Positions 11,101 to 20,700 of a DNA stretch of 64,000 nt are shown here, one piece after another (within the stretch, counting starts at the first letter, position 1; each line of letters opens with the position of its first letter). The position numbers and the translations under genes are program-made. Below the pieces are notes generated by a model, which searched no databases, was not told the DNA's origin, and was given only the letters and a program-made list of their open reading frames with translations. Source of the stretch: Oegoconia quadripuncta (Eukaryota > Arthropoda > Insecta > Lepidoptera > Autostichidae). Location of the stretch: the NCBI GenBank assembly GCA_949316235.1, contig OX438741.1, forward strand, positions 9,600,124 to 9,664,123, read 5' to 3'.

Positions 11101-12955
11101 GGACAGAGATATCCCAAACAATAGTGTCTTGGTCAAACATTAGAGGTTAATGATTGAAACAACATCCACGGTGCACCTTACGAAATATACAGAAATGCAC
11201 ACGTGATAGGGAGTGATAAATCTATTGATGTTTTTTTGGTGGAAAGTCCCTTAGTCGCCTTTTACGACACCCACGGGAAGAGACGGGTTAGTTCTTTTCT
11301 TTTACGTACCAAACTACACAGTATAATTTATGTATAATAATATAAATAATAATAAATTGTTTGGACGGTAACACCAATTATATCTAGCCCCAAACTAGGA
11401 AAATCCTTATGGATAGGTACTAGATAACGGATAAACATACATAAATATTTATATAAACACCCGTGACGTAGGAATAAATGTTGATTTTGATCACACACAT
11501 ATTTAGGTAACCTTTGTGGGATTTAGTCCAGTAAGGATACACTTTTAACTTCCTATAACCTTCGGCCCGTATTAATAAACCATTCTCAAGATTGAGAACA
11601 GTCTTGTGACCGGTCTCAAGTAAACGTGTTGATTAATAAACCTAACTTGAGACCTGAAAAGCACGTGCATACTCAAGCAGTACTCACTTGAGAGGTGCGT
11701 GTATTAATAAACGAAACTCAAGACTACCATTCATTCGCCGCTGAAGCGAATACTTGAGAAGTGATCTCAGCTAAATAGACCTCAAGACGCATCTCGGTTG
11801 ATACAGCCTCAAGACTTGTGTTGAGATTGGTTTATTAATACGGGGCCTAAAGGCCGTGCTTTTTTGCACATGGATAGAGTAGGTATCTGTCAGTCATAGA
11901 AGAAAAATGTTTTCTAACAAATTGGTAGCTTGCTTTAGATATAGTGTTATAAAATTATTAATAAAACATAGACTATTAGATTAAATATACCACTATGATA
12001 TTCATTTCAATTAGAACTCCTATAACTATTTTCGAAGAAATCGATCAATAACTTAAATAAAGATATTTATGAAAAATTTCACCGCGGGCAAATATTAAGA
12101 CTCAAGAAACTTTTAAATAAAATTTTTAGAATATATAAAGTAGCCATTGATTAGTTTTTAACCGACTACGGGGAAGGGTTGTGATTTTAAGACTCTATGT
12201 ATCTATGTGGGTATGGATGTTCCATCATAGCGATCGAACTAACAGAATGAGGTGTCGTTGAATTCGTTATAATGTCACGAGTGTCATGGGTTATAAAAAA
12301 AACGATATAGCACCCATGGACACCATGTTGGTTCGAATTGTAAAAACCCTGCACTGCATTTCTTATTATATTTGAGGATAATTCTGAACTACTGATCCGA
12401 TTTTTATTTTTATTTATTTTATTAAAATTGAACAAAAGAGGTGTCATAGAAATCGTCTTGGTCTATTAAGAAGTTATTCTAGGCCCTACAGTATAATAAC
12501 TTCAACAAAATAAACAAAAAAGTGTTATATTCAGAATAATAAAGAACCGTTTGCCCCGGCTGCTCGCTAGATGGCGTGGTATATATCAATTTTACATTAT
12601 AAATAAATTAATTCACGAATTTTATCAAGCGCTGCAGTTCGTATGATTGAATAAAAATACATGGGACAATAAAAAACCTTGTCTGGAGCGTCAGTGAAGC
12701 CATTTCGCGTTGAATAACAAACAAAAATATGTAATGAGAATAGTTTGTCGCCGCTAGGTGGCGTGGCATGTATTGCGAGTGTGTGTTACCATCTAGCGCT
12801 GTACAACAACAAAAAATAGATAATGAAAATAGTTTGTCATCGTTAGAACCCGTGGCATATAAAATTGCGCTATCATATTGTTTTTTTTTTCAGATTATCC
12901 TTACTGGGACGATTATTTCTTGGATCAATACTATATAATAGAAGATCTCAATTAG
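2117..12955 (+). CDS. Secreted Pro/Gly-rich protein with C-terminal Kazal-like domain (5 exons)
   Basis: Coding exons: 2117-2156, 5629-6019, 8570-8680, 9781-9878 and 12894-12955. Every junction is GT-AG and all four phases agree (1, 2, 2, 1), giving about 233 aa. Residues 1-23 or so are a signal peptide ([18 protein letters not shown]). Residues 81-143 are Pro/Gly-rich and collagen-like. Exon 3 starts with a basic stretch. Residues 169-208 hold five cysteines (169, 176, 186, 201, 208) with [10 protein letters not shown] and [13 protein letters not shown], the F-x-N-x-C-x6-C ending seen in short insect Kazal-like (vasotab-type) domains. A sixth Cys is at 27. The tail is acidic and aromatic. 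A 5' UTR acceptor is at 2089-2090 and AATAAA at 12957-12962. The likely role is an extracellular protease inhibitor or related secreted factor; this is inferred from the domain only. Introns are full of repeats. The weakest point is whether exons 2 and 3 are normally joined, because exon 2 has a stop directly after its donor. Confidence 0.72.
2231..2565 (+). repeat. Dispersed retroposon-like repeat, copy 1
   Basis: Starts GGCTTTTTGGCGGGAACTCG. It is closely matched by 2655-2870 (first ~175 bases only) and, on the other strand, by 44608-45004, where a 12-bp target duplication and an AAG-rich tail show retroposition. Confidence 0.7.
2655..2870 (+). repeat. Dispersed retroposon-like repeat, copy 2 with a different tail
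   Basis: Shares the head (GGCTTTTTGGCGGGATCTCG) and about 175 bases with copy 1. It then diverges at GGAGCTTTCGGGTTC into an unrelated 3' part. Confidence 0.65.
2942..3840 (+). repeat. Dispersed repeat H, copy 1, split by a SINE
   Basis: The left part (2942-3071) and the right part (3413-3840) together match the uninterrupted copies at 7305-7690 (+) and 55745-56310 (-). The SINE at 3072-3412 sits inside it. The right end contains the TATCGCTAATTTACGCTATC motif shared by all three copies. Confidence 0.75.
3072..3412 (+). mobile_element. SINE type A, full length, with target duplication GATTA
   Basis: A tRNA-derived SINE. The head has a box-A-like CCGTGGCTCAATG and a box B GGTTCGATCCC. It ends with AACCCGTCGTGCATAAAC and an A tail. 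The direct repeat GATTA flanks it (3067-3071 and 3413-3417), and the empty site is readable in the repeat H copy near 7391-7395. Confidence 0.88.
4378..4612 (+). mobile_element. LINE 3' end, RT C-terminal fragment
   Basis: One frame reads [20 protein letters not shown] and then [20 protein letters not shown], followed by [13 protein letters not shown]. This is the familiar C-terminal tail of CR1/Jockey-group reverse transcriptases (basic, then LWN.LP, then FK). It is followed by the widespread lepidopteran tail GGGTCACCTGATGGAAAG. Heavily 5'-truncated. Confidence 0.75.
4573..4670. repeat. Perfect 40-bp inverted repeat in the LINE tail
   Basis: Arms 4573-4612 and 4631-4670 are exact reverse complements, separated by 18 bases. 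The left arm is the LINE tail; the right arm is the same tail inverted. Confidence 0.95.
4841..5376 (-). mobile_element. Tandemly duplicated Tc1/mariner-like transposase C-terminal fragment
   Basis: Two nearly identical units with a 275-base period (4841-5115 and 5116-about 5376). On the - strand each reads [20 protein letters not shown] and then [20 protein letters not shown]. This resembles the last part of Tc1/mariner transposases (W..IP......L). No terminal repeats or full transposase were found. It lies in intron 1 of the Kazal-like gene. Confidence 0.55.
6530..6765 (+). mobile_element. SINE type B
   Basis: tRNA-like head with a GATGTAGTGGATAGTGACCC box-A region and box B GGTTCGAATCCC. 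The body carries the motifs GTGTGATGAATACGAACATT and TTTGGGACTAGATGATTGG. Related copies are at 8893-9127, 11343-11515, 20898-21126 and 60596-60826. Confidence 0.85.
7080..7300 (+). repeat. Common lepidopteran dispersed repeat
   Basis: Contains GGCGAAACGGCTGAACGG, then GGCGAAGCCGCGGGCGGAAA. It is related to the repeat at 43020-43450 and, more distantly, to 27050-27300 and 45990-46200. No coding content. Confidence 0.6.
7305..7690 (+). repeat. Dispersed repeat H, copy 2 (uninterrupted at the SINE site)
   Basis: Matches both halves of the copy at 2942-3840. The sequence CATTCGATTATGATCATG is continuous here, so it records the pre-insertion state. Confidence 0.75.
8160..8480 (+). repeat. Fragment of inverted-repeat element E
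   Basis: Shares AAATTTCACCGAGGGCAAAT and TATAAAGTAGCCATTGATTA with 12070-12160, 39125-39360 and 55580-55760 (-). Its right arm (AAAGCAAGCTATAGAATGG) is the inverse of the left arm seen at 11885-12000. Confidence 0.6.
8740..8880 (-). mobile_element. 3' part of SINE type B' (head missing)
   Basis: Carries the B' body motifs CCATCTGGTATCCACGACAC and AACTAGATGGCGCTGTGTG-like sequence on the - strand. It abuts a type B SINE. Confidence 0.75.
8893..9127 (-). mobile_element. SINE type B, inverted
   Basis: Same structure as 6530-6765, read on the - strand. The head near 9127-9060 contains GGTTCGAATCCTGCGAGG. Confidence 0.85.
9168..9250 (+). repeat. tRNA-like SINE head
   Basis: GACCTGTTAGGTGTAGTGG (box A region) and GGTTCGAATCCGACTAGAGC (box B). 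The body that follows differs from types B and B'. It is not a tRNA gene, because no clover-leaf can be closed. Confidence 0.6.
10334..10520 (+). repeat. Common lepidopteran CATCATCAT...CCACGCTGGCCCA repeat
   Basis: Starts CATCATCATCATCAGCTCGT and contains CCACCACGCTGGCCCACAGC. Related pieces are at 14952-15065 and 24475-24610. Confidence 0.75.
10557..10940 (+). mobile_element. TA-flanked MITE, copy 1
   Basis: Terminal inverted repeats begin TTGGTTCTTTACCTATAAAA on the left and, read inverted, TTAGGTCCTTACCTATGAAA on the right, flanked by TA. Copies at 24625-25046 and 48121-48524 share the whole interior. It is non-coding and probably a non-autonomous Tc1/mariner-type element. Confidence 0.75.
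11046..11300 (+). repeat. Dispersed repeat ending in TCGCCTTTTACGACACCCAC
   Basis: Contains GAAACAACATCCACGGTGCA and GGAAAGTCCCTTAGTCGCC. Related copies are at 24150-24330 and 45405-45570. Confidence 0.6.
11343..11515 (-). mobile_element. Decayed SINE type B fragment
   Basis: On the - strand it carries the B body (GGGGCTAGATATAATTGG-like, then TTTATATAAATATTTATG). The head is degraded. Confidence 0.6.
11564..11847 (+). mobile_element. CTCAAG-rich MITE, copy 1
   Basis: Inverted ends GGCCCGTATTAATAAACCA and TGGTTTATTAATACGGGGCC. The 284-base interior is packed with CTCAAG/CTTGAG words and two further TTAATAAAC motifs. A second, left-truncated copy is at 63289-63595. It is inserted in element E; the related locus at 38535-38575 lacks it. 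Confidence 0.8.
11880..12160 (+). repeat. Element E, left arm and interior
   Basis: The left arm AATGTTTTCTAACAAATTGG, then TAGCTTGCTTTAGATATAG, then the interior AAATTTCACCGCGGGCAAAT. It is shared with 38600-39360 and 55580-56480 (-). Confidence 0.6.
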
Positions 12956-13420
12956 CAATAAATGTGGTTGATGTATCGTGATGGCGTGCCATCCATACAA
13001 GCAGAAAGGCAGTGCTTACCCTAGCAAATAGTCCTACGTGTATCATGTCCATCCTATCAATCACGTCCTATTTATTTATTTATTTTACTGATATCTAATT
13101 TGAATGAACTCCGCTCCGAATATTCTATCACAACGGCGAGTATTGCATTTTTCGAATTTGATGTATTATGAAAAGTCAGTATGATTGAAAATGAGACTTT
13201 GTGATGTAGGTAGTTGGAAAAAAGTAGATCATAGACAACGTAATCTATAATTGTACTCGTGCCAAATCACTCAAAGTAGTGATTTATAATCACATTCTTT
13301 GTAATGTTAAATATATATTTTTTATTTTTTATTTATATTTATTTATCTAAAATGTTACAAAGACAAATATTACAAAGACAAATATTTACAGGTGTCACAA
13401 AAACCTATATAGGCAAACCG

Positions 13421-13576
13421 TCTTATTCATAAAAATTTACAAACGCTTCATAAGCCTGTTTTAGTTAAAGTATGTTTTGTCTCTGTCGTTCACAATATAT
13501 AATGAAAGAAAGTGACAAAACATTTACTTTAACTAAAACAGGCTTATAAAGCGTTTGTATTTTTTTATGAATAAGA
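13421..13576. repeat. Near-perfect hairpin MITE
   Basis: The two arms, each about 60 bases, are inverted copies (TCTTATTCATAAAAATTTAC, then AAACGCTTCATAAGCCTG, against their complements ending TTTTTTATGAATAAGA). The loop is about 30 bases. No coding content. Confidence 0.85.
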
Positions 13577-13938
13577 GGGAAAGACTTATAAATATATAAG
13601 TTTATCCGAACGCCGTCTCTATGTCATCATCGGTCACTCACGAATGACGTAGTGATTTCTATAATGTTAACCCCTGACTAATAACAACGGTGTTATGTAT
13701 TTGACGGCGTTGTGTATGAGTGTGTGTATGTCCAGTCTTTGTCCGAATGTATCTCAGTAAGGTGTAGGTGCGGTTTTTTTATATATTAAAGACTAAACGT
13801 GGGGACAGGTTATTAGCCATGGTTGATGAAACTCGGTTACGCGGTTTCGAATATATTTAGAATTTAACACAGTTTTTGGGTGTATTTAGGTTTAGGTTTT
13901 ACGGAGGATTTAAAAATTTCAAATATATATTTAAAACC

Positions 13939-14272
13939 TTTAACCGCCTCCGTGGCTTAATGTAAGTGGCATAGGGCTTACGATTGGAGGTCGCGGATTT
14001 GATCCCCAACGAGGTACATGTTTAGTACCCGGTTTGGTTTGTGGCATTTTAAATGTCTACCTGCCTAGATACCACCATCATATCTAAGTCTGCTGAAAAC
14101 AGCAACATTAATAGCATTGTTAATTATGTTCCGGTTGTCAGAGATAAGATAGCCAGTCCCCCAAATAAGATAGGGTTTCCGGGTCAGTACGCTTCCACCT
14201 TCGGCCTCATTTTCACTTAACATCAAGTGTGATTGAGGAAAAAGCTAACCCATGGTCCATAAAAAAAATGAA
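13939..14272 (+). mobile_element. SINE type A
   Basis: Near full length, from ACCGCCTCCGTGGCTTAATG to the CCATGGTCCATAAAAAAAAT tail. More diverged than the other copies. Confidence 0.85.
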
Positions 14273-14741
14273 GATTAAACTCTGGAATAGATTCTCAGCT
14301 ATATTTGATGGAATCGGTTAAGCAGTTTCGAAGAATGCTATAACATATGTAGTTGGGTTTATCTGTGTTATCTGTTTTCTCAGATTTTTTCTTGTACAAT
14401 ATACATATAAAGTCTTATCATGTAAACAAACACTTCTCAAAGACATTGTCACCCTTTTCTCTCGGATTACAAAATAACTATTACTAAAAATGATGTTGTA
14501 TACTTAAAGAAACTCACAAAGCATTGAAATCAACCAAGAAACCACAGAAAAATATCATTTCTTACAAAATTTCCTTCAATAATCGAAGGAACGAATGAAT
14601 TGCCTCGAAAATATCTGACATTGCAATATCTTTATTGTCTATGGATCGTACGTCACTTTTGTTTACATGATTATGATGAATCAATTATAGTTACTATACA
14701 ATATTAAAACAACCACAATAACATTATATAATTTAATTTAA

Positions 14742-17700
14742 CTAAATCGCCGGTACGGGCACTTCTGGTAGCGATGGCAGCATGCCCTGCTGGTGAGGGT
14801 AGAACGGGGAGGAGCCTCCTTGTGGCATGTTCGCGGGGACGTCGCCAGCTTGCGGGTATGGGTGGTGCGGGGGGGCGCCCATCCATTGCGGATACCAGTA
14901 GAGACCCTGGAAATAATCATACATTTACCAATACATTCGAACGAAAATTATTTCATCATCATCATCAGTCCGTAAACATCCCACTGCAGGGATATAGGTC
15001 TTCCCTCGCGTATGAGGGAGTATGGGCCATAGTCCACCACGCTGGCCCAATGCGGGTTGGCGCCTAAAAGATCGTGAGAATAAAAGCCTCGGGCCCGATT
15101 TTGATGAAAACTAGAACTGCATCATAGGATTTTTGAAAAATCAATATTTCTAGCCAGGCATCGTACCCGTTGATTTTGAAAAAAAGCACAAAATGCATTA
15201 TTATTATTTTTTTTTTTTTTTATGCACAACGGGTTGGTACTTGACCTCAATCACACCTGATGTTAAGTAAAGATGAGGTTGAAGGCGGAAGCGTACTGAG
15301 CCGGAAACCCCAACACATTTGGGGGACTGGCTATCTTATCTCTGACAACCGGAACACAACAATTCTATTAACATTTCTGCTTAACACCCTGTGTGACTTG
15401 ACAACCCTGCAAAATTATTTCCTGTAATTTTTACCTTATTCCCACTACCCTGGCAACTGAACCGGTACTCGTTGACTGTAAGTGGGTCGAGGTAGCTGAT
15501 ACCAGCAATGGAGCCGTAGTTCGGTGGGAACATGAACCAGCAACCGTCAAGGGTATCTGCGATGCAGAAAAGTCACTAAATTACCACTTTTTTGAGCTGC
15601 TGATCTCAAAATAACCTTAAAGTAGCTGAATTACATTTTGTGTATTCTGGCATTGTATACACACAAAATCTCAATAAATGTATTAAAATAATAATAAATA
15701 AATAAAATATCCTTAGACATACATACAGCGCCATCTAGTTCCACAGTAAGCAACTATAGGCTTGTGTTGTGGATACCAGATGGTTGATAAACTACATAAA
15801 TATATTTTTTTTTTGTAAATAAATTATTATTATAAATGAAAACATCCATAACTCGGGTACAAATGTCCGTATTCATCACACAAACATTTGCCCCTAGCGG
15901 GATTCGAACCCGCAACCATTTGGTATAGTGGCCAGAGTTGTTAACCACCACACCAAACACCAAATATATGCTATATTATGATTTATATAGATAGATAGAT
16001 AAGCATTTATTTGCATCCATGTACACACACATAATAAATATATATATATGCTATAGATATTTATCGCGTTTTTCTAGGTAGATAAAACAGCGCCATCTCT
16101 TAGAATCCTTGAGAACTAATAGGACTGCTGGCCAAAACCACCGCGCACAACCAAAACTTTTTTTAGTCTGTTCTCACAACCTGTAAATTAAAAGTGCAAG
16201 GAAAAATATGAGTCTTACAAGTTACATTAAGTTTGTTTTTATTTTATTTTTTTATTTTATTGATAATACAGAATCAACGGCATCATTATAAAAATATTAC
16301 ACAAAATTTACAAGTCAAACTAATGCCAATCACAGATTCTCATTTTTCATTACAATTCTCTAAAAAAAAAAATAATAATCATTATACAATCTAGACGTAA
16401 AAGTGAATAGTGAGACAAACTAAGTAATAATAAATAATTTAGTCAGTAATATATATAACAAATAAAAAATTGGTCAAATAATTCAATCAATGTCAAATAA
16501 TCGTCGTATGTATGAATTTCGCAATGTCGTGTTTTGTATGTGTGAGTGTATGTGTGTGTGTGTGGTTTGGGAATGGATCGATGAGAATGACTTAAAGTAC
16601 TTTAAAAGATACTCGCATGTTTGCTGGTCACTTTTTCTGAGGTAGGTAAGTGATGCATTTCTTCACAATATAAATCACTATTTGATAGGTACGACAGTTC
16701 GCGACTGAAATCGGTTTGTGACTGAGTTCCCATTTTGGTTCCAAATTCCCGTTTTAACACCAATGAAGTGGTATCATTTTCATTGTTTGAACGACCCCGT
16801 CCATACGCAGTAATATAAGCAACTATAGGCTTGTATTATGGATACCAGATGGTTGATAAACTACACAAATACATTTTTTTGTTGTAAATAAATACACATA
16901 TAAATGAAAAACAACCATAACTCGGGAACACATGTCTGTATTGATCATACAAACATATGCCCCTAGCGGAATTCGAAGCCGCGACCTTTTAGTATAGCAG
17001 GCAGAGTTTCTAACCACTGCACCATACAGGTCGTCAAATTAAAATTAATAATCAAAATATTATTAAGTTTATTCAGAAAATCATGAACGTTTTTGGTGGT
17101 ACTGCTGTAACTAAATTAAAAATTATCCAAAAGCGTTCATGATTTCCTGATACTTCTTTTTTTTTGTGCAGACGAAAAGGTTTATTGTTTCAGACTGCTT
17201 TTTTAACGACCTGTTTGGTGTAGTGGTTAGCAACTCCGGCCACTATACCAAAAGGTTGCGGGTTCGAATCCATACATAGGGCATATGTTTGTGTGATGAA
17301 TACGGACATGTGTACCCGAGTTATGGATGTTTTCATTTATAATAAGTATTTATTTACAAAAAAATATCTACCATCTGGTATCCACAACACAAGCCTAGGT
17401 ATAGTTACTTAGTGTGTAACTAGATGGCGCTGTATGTACGTCTAAGGATTTAAAAAAAAAACAATGCACACTTGACCTCAATCACACCTGATGTTAAGTG
17501 AAGAATGTTAAGTGAAGATGAGGCCGAAGGTAGAAGCGTACTGACACGGAAACCCCATCTTATTGGAGGACTGGCTAGATAGCCAGACATACAGAGGTAT
17601 GTATGGGAAACTTGATTTTTTTTAAATATTTTTTTAGGTTATGGGAACATTTTCTGTTCTTGATAACTTGTCTGTCCGTCTCTCTGTCATTGATTAGGGC

Positions 17701-20700
17701 GTCAAAGTGATGACGATCATTGATAATTACCAATACTCACAAGTGGTGTTAGAAATATCGTCTTCAGGCCTCGACGGCACTGTGGAAGCGTACGGTTCCT
17801 CCGTGGTTTTCTCTAGGTAAGGTGGGATGGGTGAGAGGCCGGAGCCAGGGTCGCCGGGGATGATGAACGGTCCTGAAATAAGAAATAAAATTATTTCTAG
17901 AGCGTTTATGCACGGCAATTCATACAAACTGTCAAATTTAAAATTATCTTTACTCCGGTTCTCGCATACTCGACATTTGACTGTCGATAGACATTGGCTT
18001 GTCTATATCTCTGTCACACTTATCTGCGTGTGCAAAAGTGACAAACCTATTGATGTCTATTGATATTGAAATCACGAAAGCGTGAGAATCACTGCCCGTT
18101 GGTTACAAAATGAAAATCTTTTGAGAGATCAAAGAAGCACGCGTAAATGTTATGACATTAGAAACGAGGAAAGCGAGGTCAGGTTTGGTAAGTTATATAA
18201 AAAGTGTCTAATTACCCCGCTCAGTGAAAGTTCAATCCGTAAATTGTAATATCTACTAAGATGTACTTTGTATTAAAATTTGAATTATGCATTGTAGTGT
18301 ATTGTAGCAGCCGCGTAGTGTTCCGCCCATATGTCTTAATGGCGTACCACTAAATATTGTAAATAGTTTTAGGTACCTCGGCCACATTGTCACGAGTGAT
18401 CTAAGGGACGACGAAGATATTGAGAGAGAGCGCAGGGCGTTGGCAGTAAGGAGCAATATGCTTGCCCGTAGGTTCGCTCGTTGTACCACAGAAGTTAAAG
18501 TAACACTTTTTAAAGCGTACTGCCAATCCTTCTACACGAGCGGCCTATGGGTGTCATACACGCGCCGAGCTTACAACGTCCTGCGTGTTCAGTTTAATAA
18601 TGCCTTTAGGATGCTGTTGGGACTACCATGGCGCTGTAGCGCGTCGGGAATGTTCGCGGAGGCTCGCACGGATGGTTTTCACGCTATCATGCGGAAAAAA
18701 GCGGCCTCCTTGCTGAAGCGCTTACATGGTAGTGACAACAGCATTCTGAAAATGATCGCTGGCAGAACGGACTGCCCCTTCCAGAGATGCTGGGTGGCGA
18801 CGGTCATAGGACTTAATAAGTAAATAGAAATCTAATTAAACTAACAATATACTAACCTATACCTAAGCACCATGTTACTAACACTAACGAAAATATGGAC
18901 TAAGTCTGAAATAAAGTTTTATTTAATTTAATTTAATTGTAATCAAAACTGATATACTCCCATAGACAAACGGATCAATTTGGTTTTGTGGGGTTAGCCT
19001 ATAACCACCTATATGTATCTGTATAATAGAGATAAGTCAATAAAACAACAAATTTATAAAACACAATTAAAAATACCTATATGTTATAGAAAAACCCCAA
19101 CTCCAACTCGCTTCCGTGAGGCATAGTACCTAGTACGCTAGCACTATTGCCCCGCTGAATGCATAAGCTCAGCTGCTGAGCAAAGTAGGCACCAGCTCTC
19201 ACATCTCCAGAGGCGTGGACCAGTCTAACGGATAAATCCTTTACAAATTGTTTCATGTCAGAAGACCACGGGGCCCAATGTCTCCACTGCAAGCGCCGCA
19301 AACTCGTGGTTTATGGAGATTGACGCATATTTACGGCACTTCTTACTTTGAGCTTGTTCAGCCGCGGTTCCAGCTCTTTGCGCAGTTCCTTGTATATGGG
19401 ACGGTGCCAAAGTATCTAATTTATACCAATTTACAGCAAATAAATGATTTAGGTTGTAAAACCTCCACTAAAAACCACGGCTACGATGAGCGGGTTCTTA
19501 TACAAATTCTGCTACTTAACGCACCTTACACTAACCGACCATTACGCAGTTACTTCACCTTACCTCCATAAAAGTTTGTATTATTCCATTCACAGACATG
19601 ATGATCACAGGTTAGCGGTGAGAACTTCTCTTTAGTGTAATACGTGTGACCGTTCGGTAGGATCTGAAAAAAAGTGAATAAACTATGGGTTTCATAAGGA
19701 TTTCTATTTTTTGCCCGAAAATTATATGCAATAATACTCATATGCCTGAATTTTACTTGCCCGAATTTCATTTGCCTGAATCTTTTGTTTACCATAAAAT
19801 ATATATGATATACTCTTGTTTACCCGTACATTAGATTTCATAATGATACGAGTGCCATACGTATTGTTATCCATTTTATTAATTGCAATAATATTATTTA
19901 ACATAATATTTCAAAGCCATACAAAATTAATTTCGAATCTTTTGCACTAAAAAGTAAATTGTAATAAATATATGATAGTATGATTATATATTAAAATTGT
20001 TTATTTCTAATACCTACTTATCACTATAATCGATCCAAGTCGCTTCCTTACAAAAACCTAACGCCTTTGTCCTAAAAAGCTATTGTCTTTCATGTTCTAA
20101 CCTAACCTAAACCTATGGCCGTTTAGTTTAAACCGATTTTATGATTTTTTTCTAGAAGCAATTTCGATGGCAAATGATGTTATGGCATGTGATAATTACG
20201 GCTTACAATGATGATATGATAACAAATGATGTTATTGACATTGACTTTATGGGAAACAAAGTCTCTAGCATGTGACTTATACACAATGAGTATGACATAT
20301 GAAATTATGAGAAACAATATTATGTCTGTTGACCATTATAACAGATGAATTATGGCAAATGAAATTCTGGCAAGTGAGTGTAAACGGTTTCATAGACCAC
20401 ACATGCACGAGTACACACAAAGCGCATTATTACTAGTATTAGTAGGTAATCATTATGTTTCTTTTCGGGTTCGATCCCCAGCGGGGTACATGTTTAAGTA
20501 CTCGATTTGGTTGGTGGTAGGGCATTTTAAATGTCCGCCTGGCTAGCTACCACCATCTTATCTAAATCTGCCGCCAAGCAGCAATGTTAATAGCATTGTT
20601 GTGTTCCGGTTGTCAGAGATAAGATAGCCAGTCCCCCAATGTGTTGGGGTTTCCGGGTCATGTATGCTCCCCCTTCGACCTTATCTTCACTTAACGTCAG

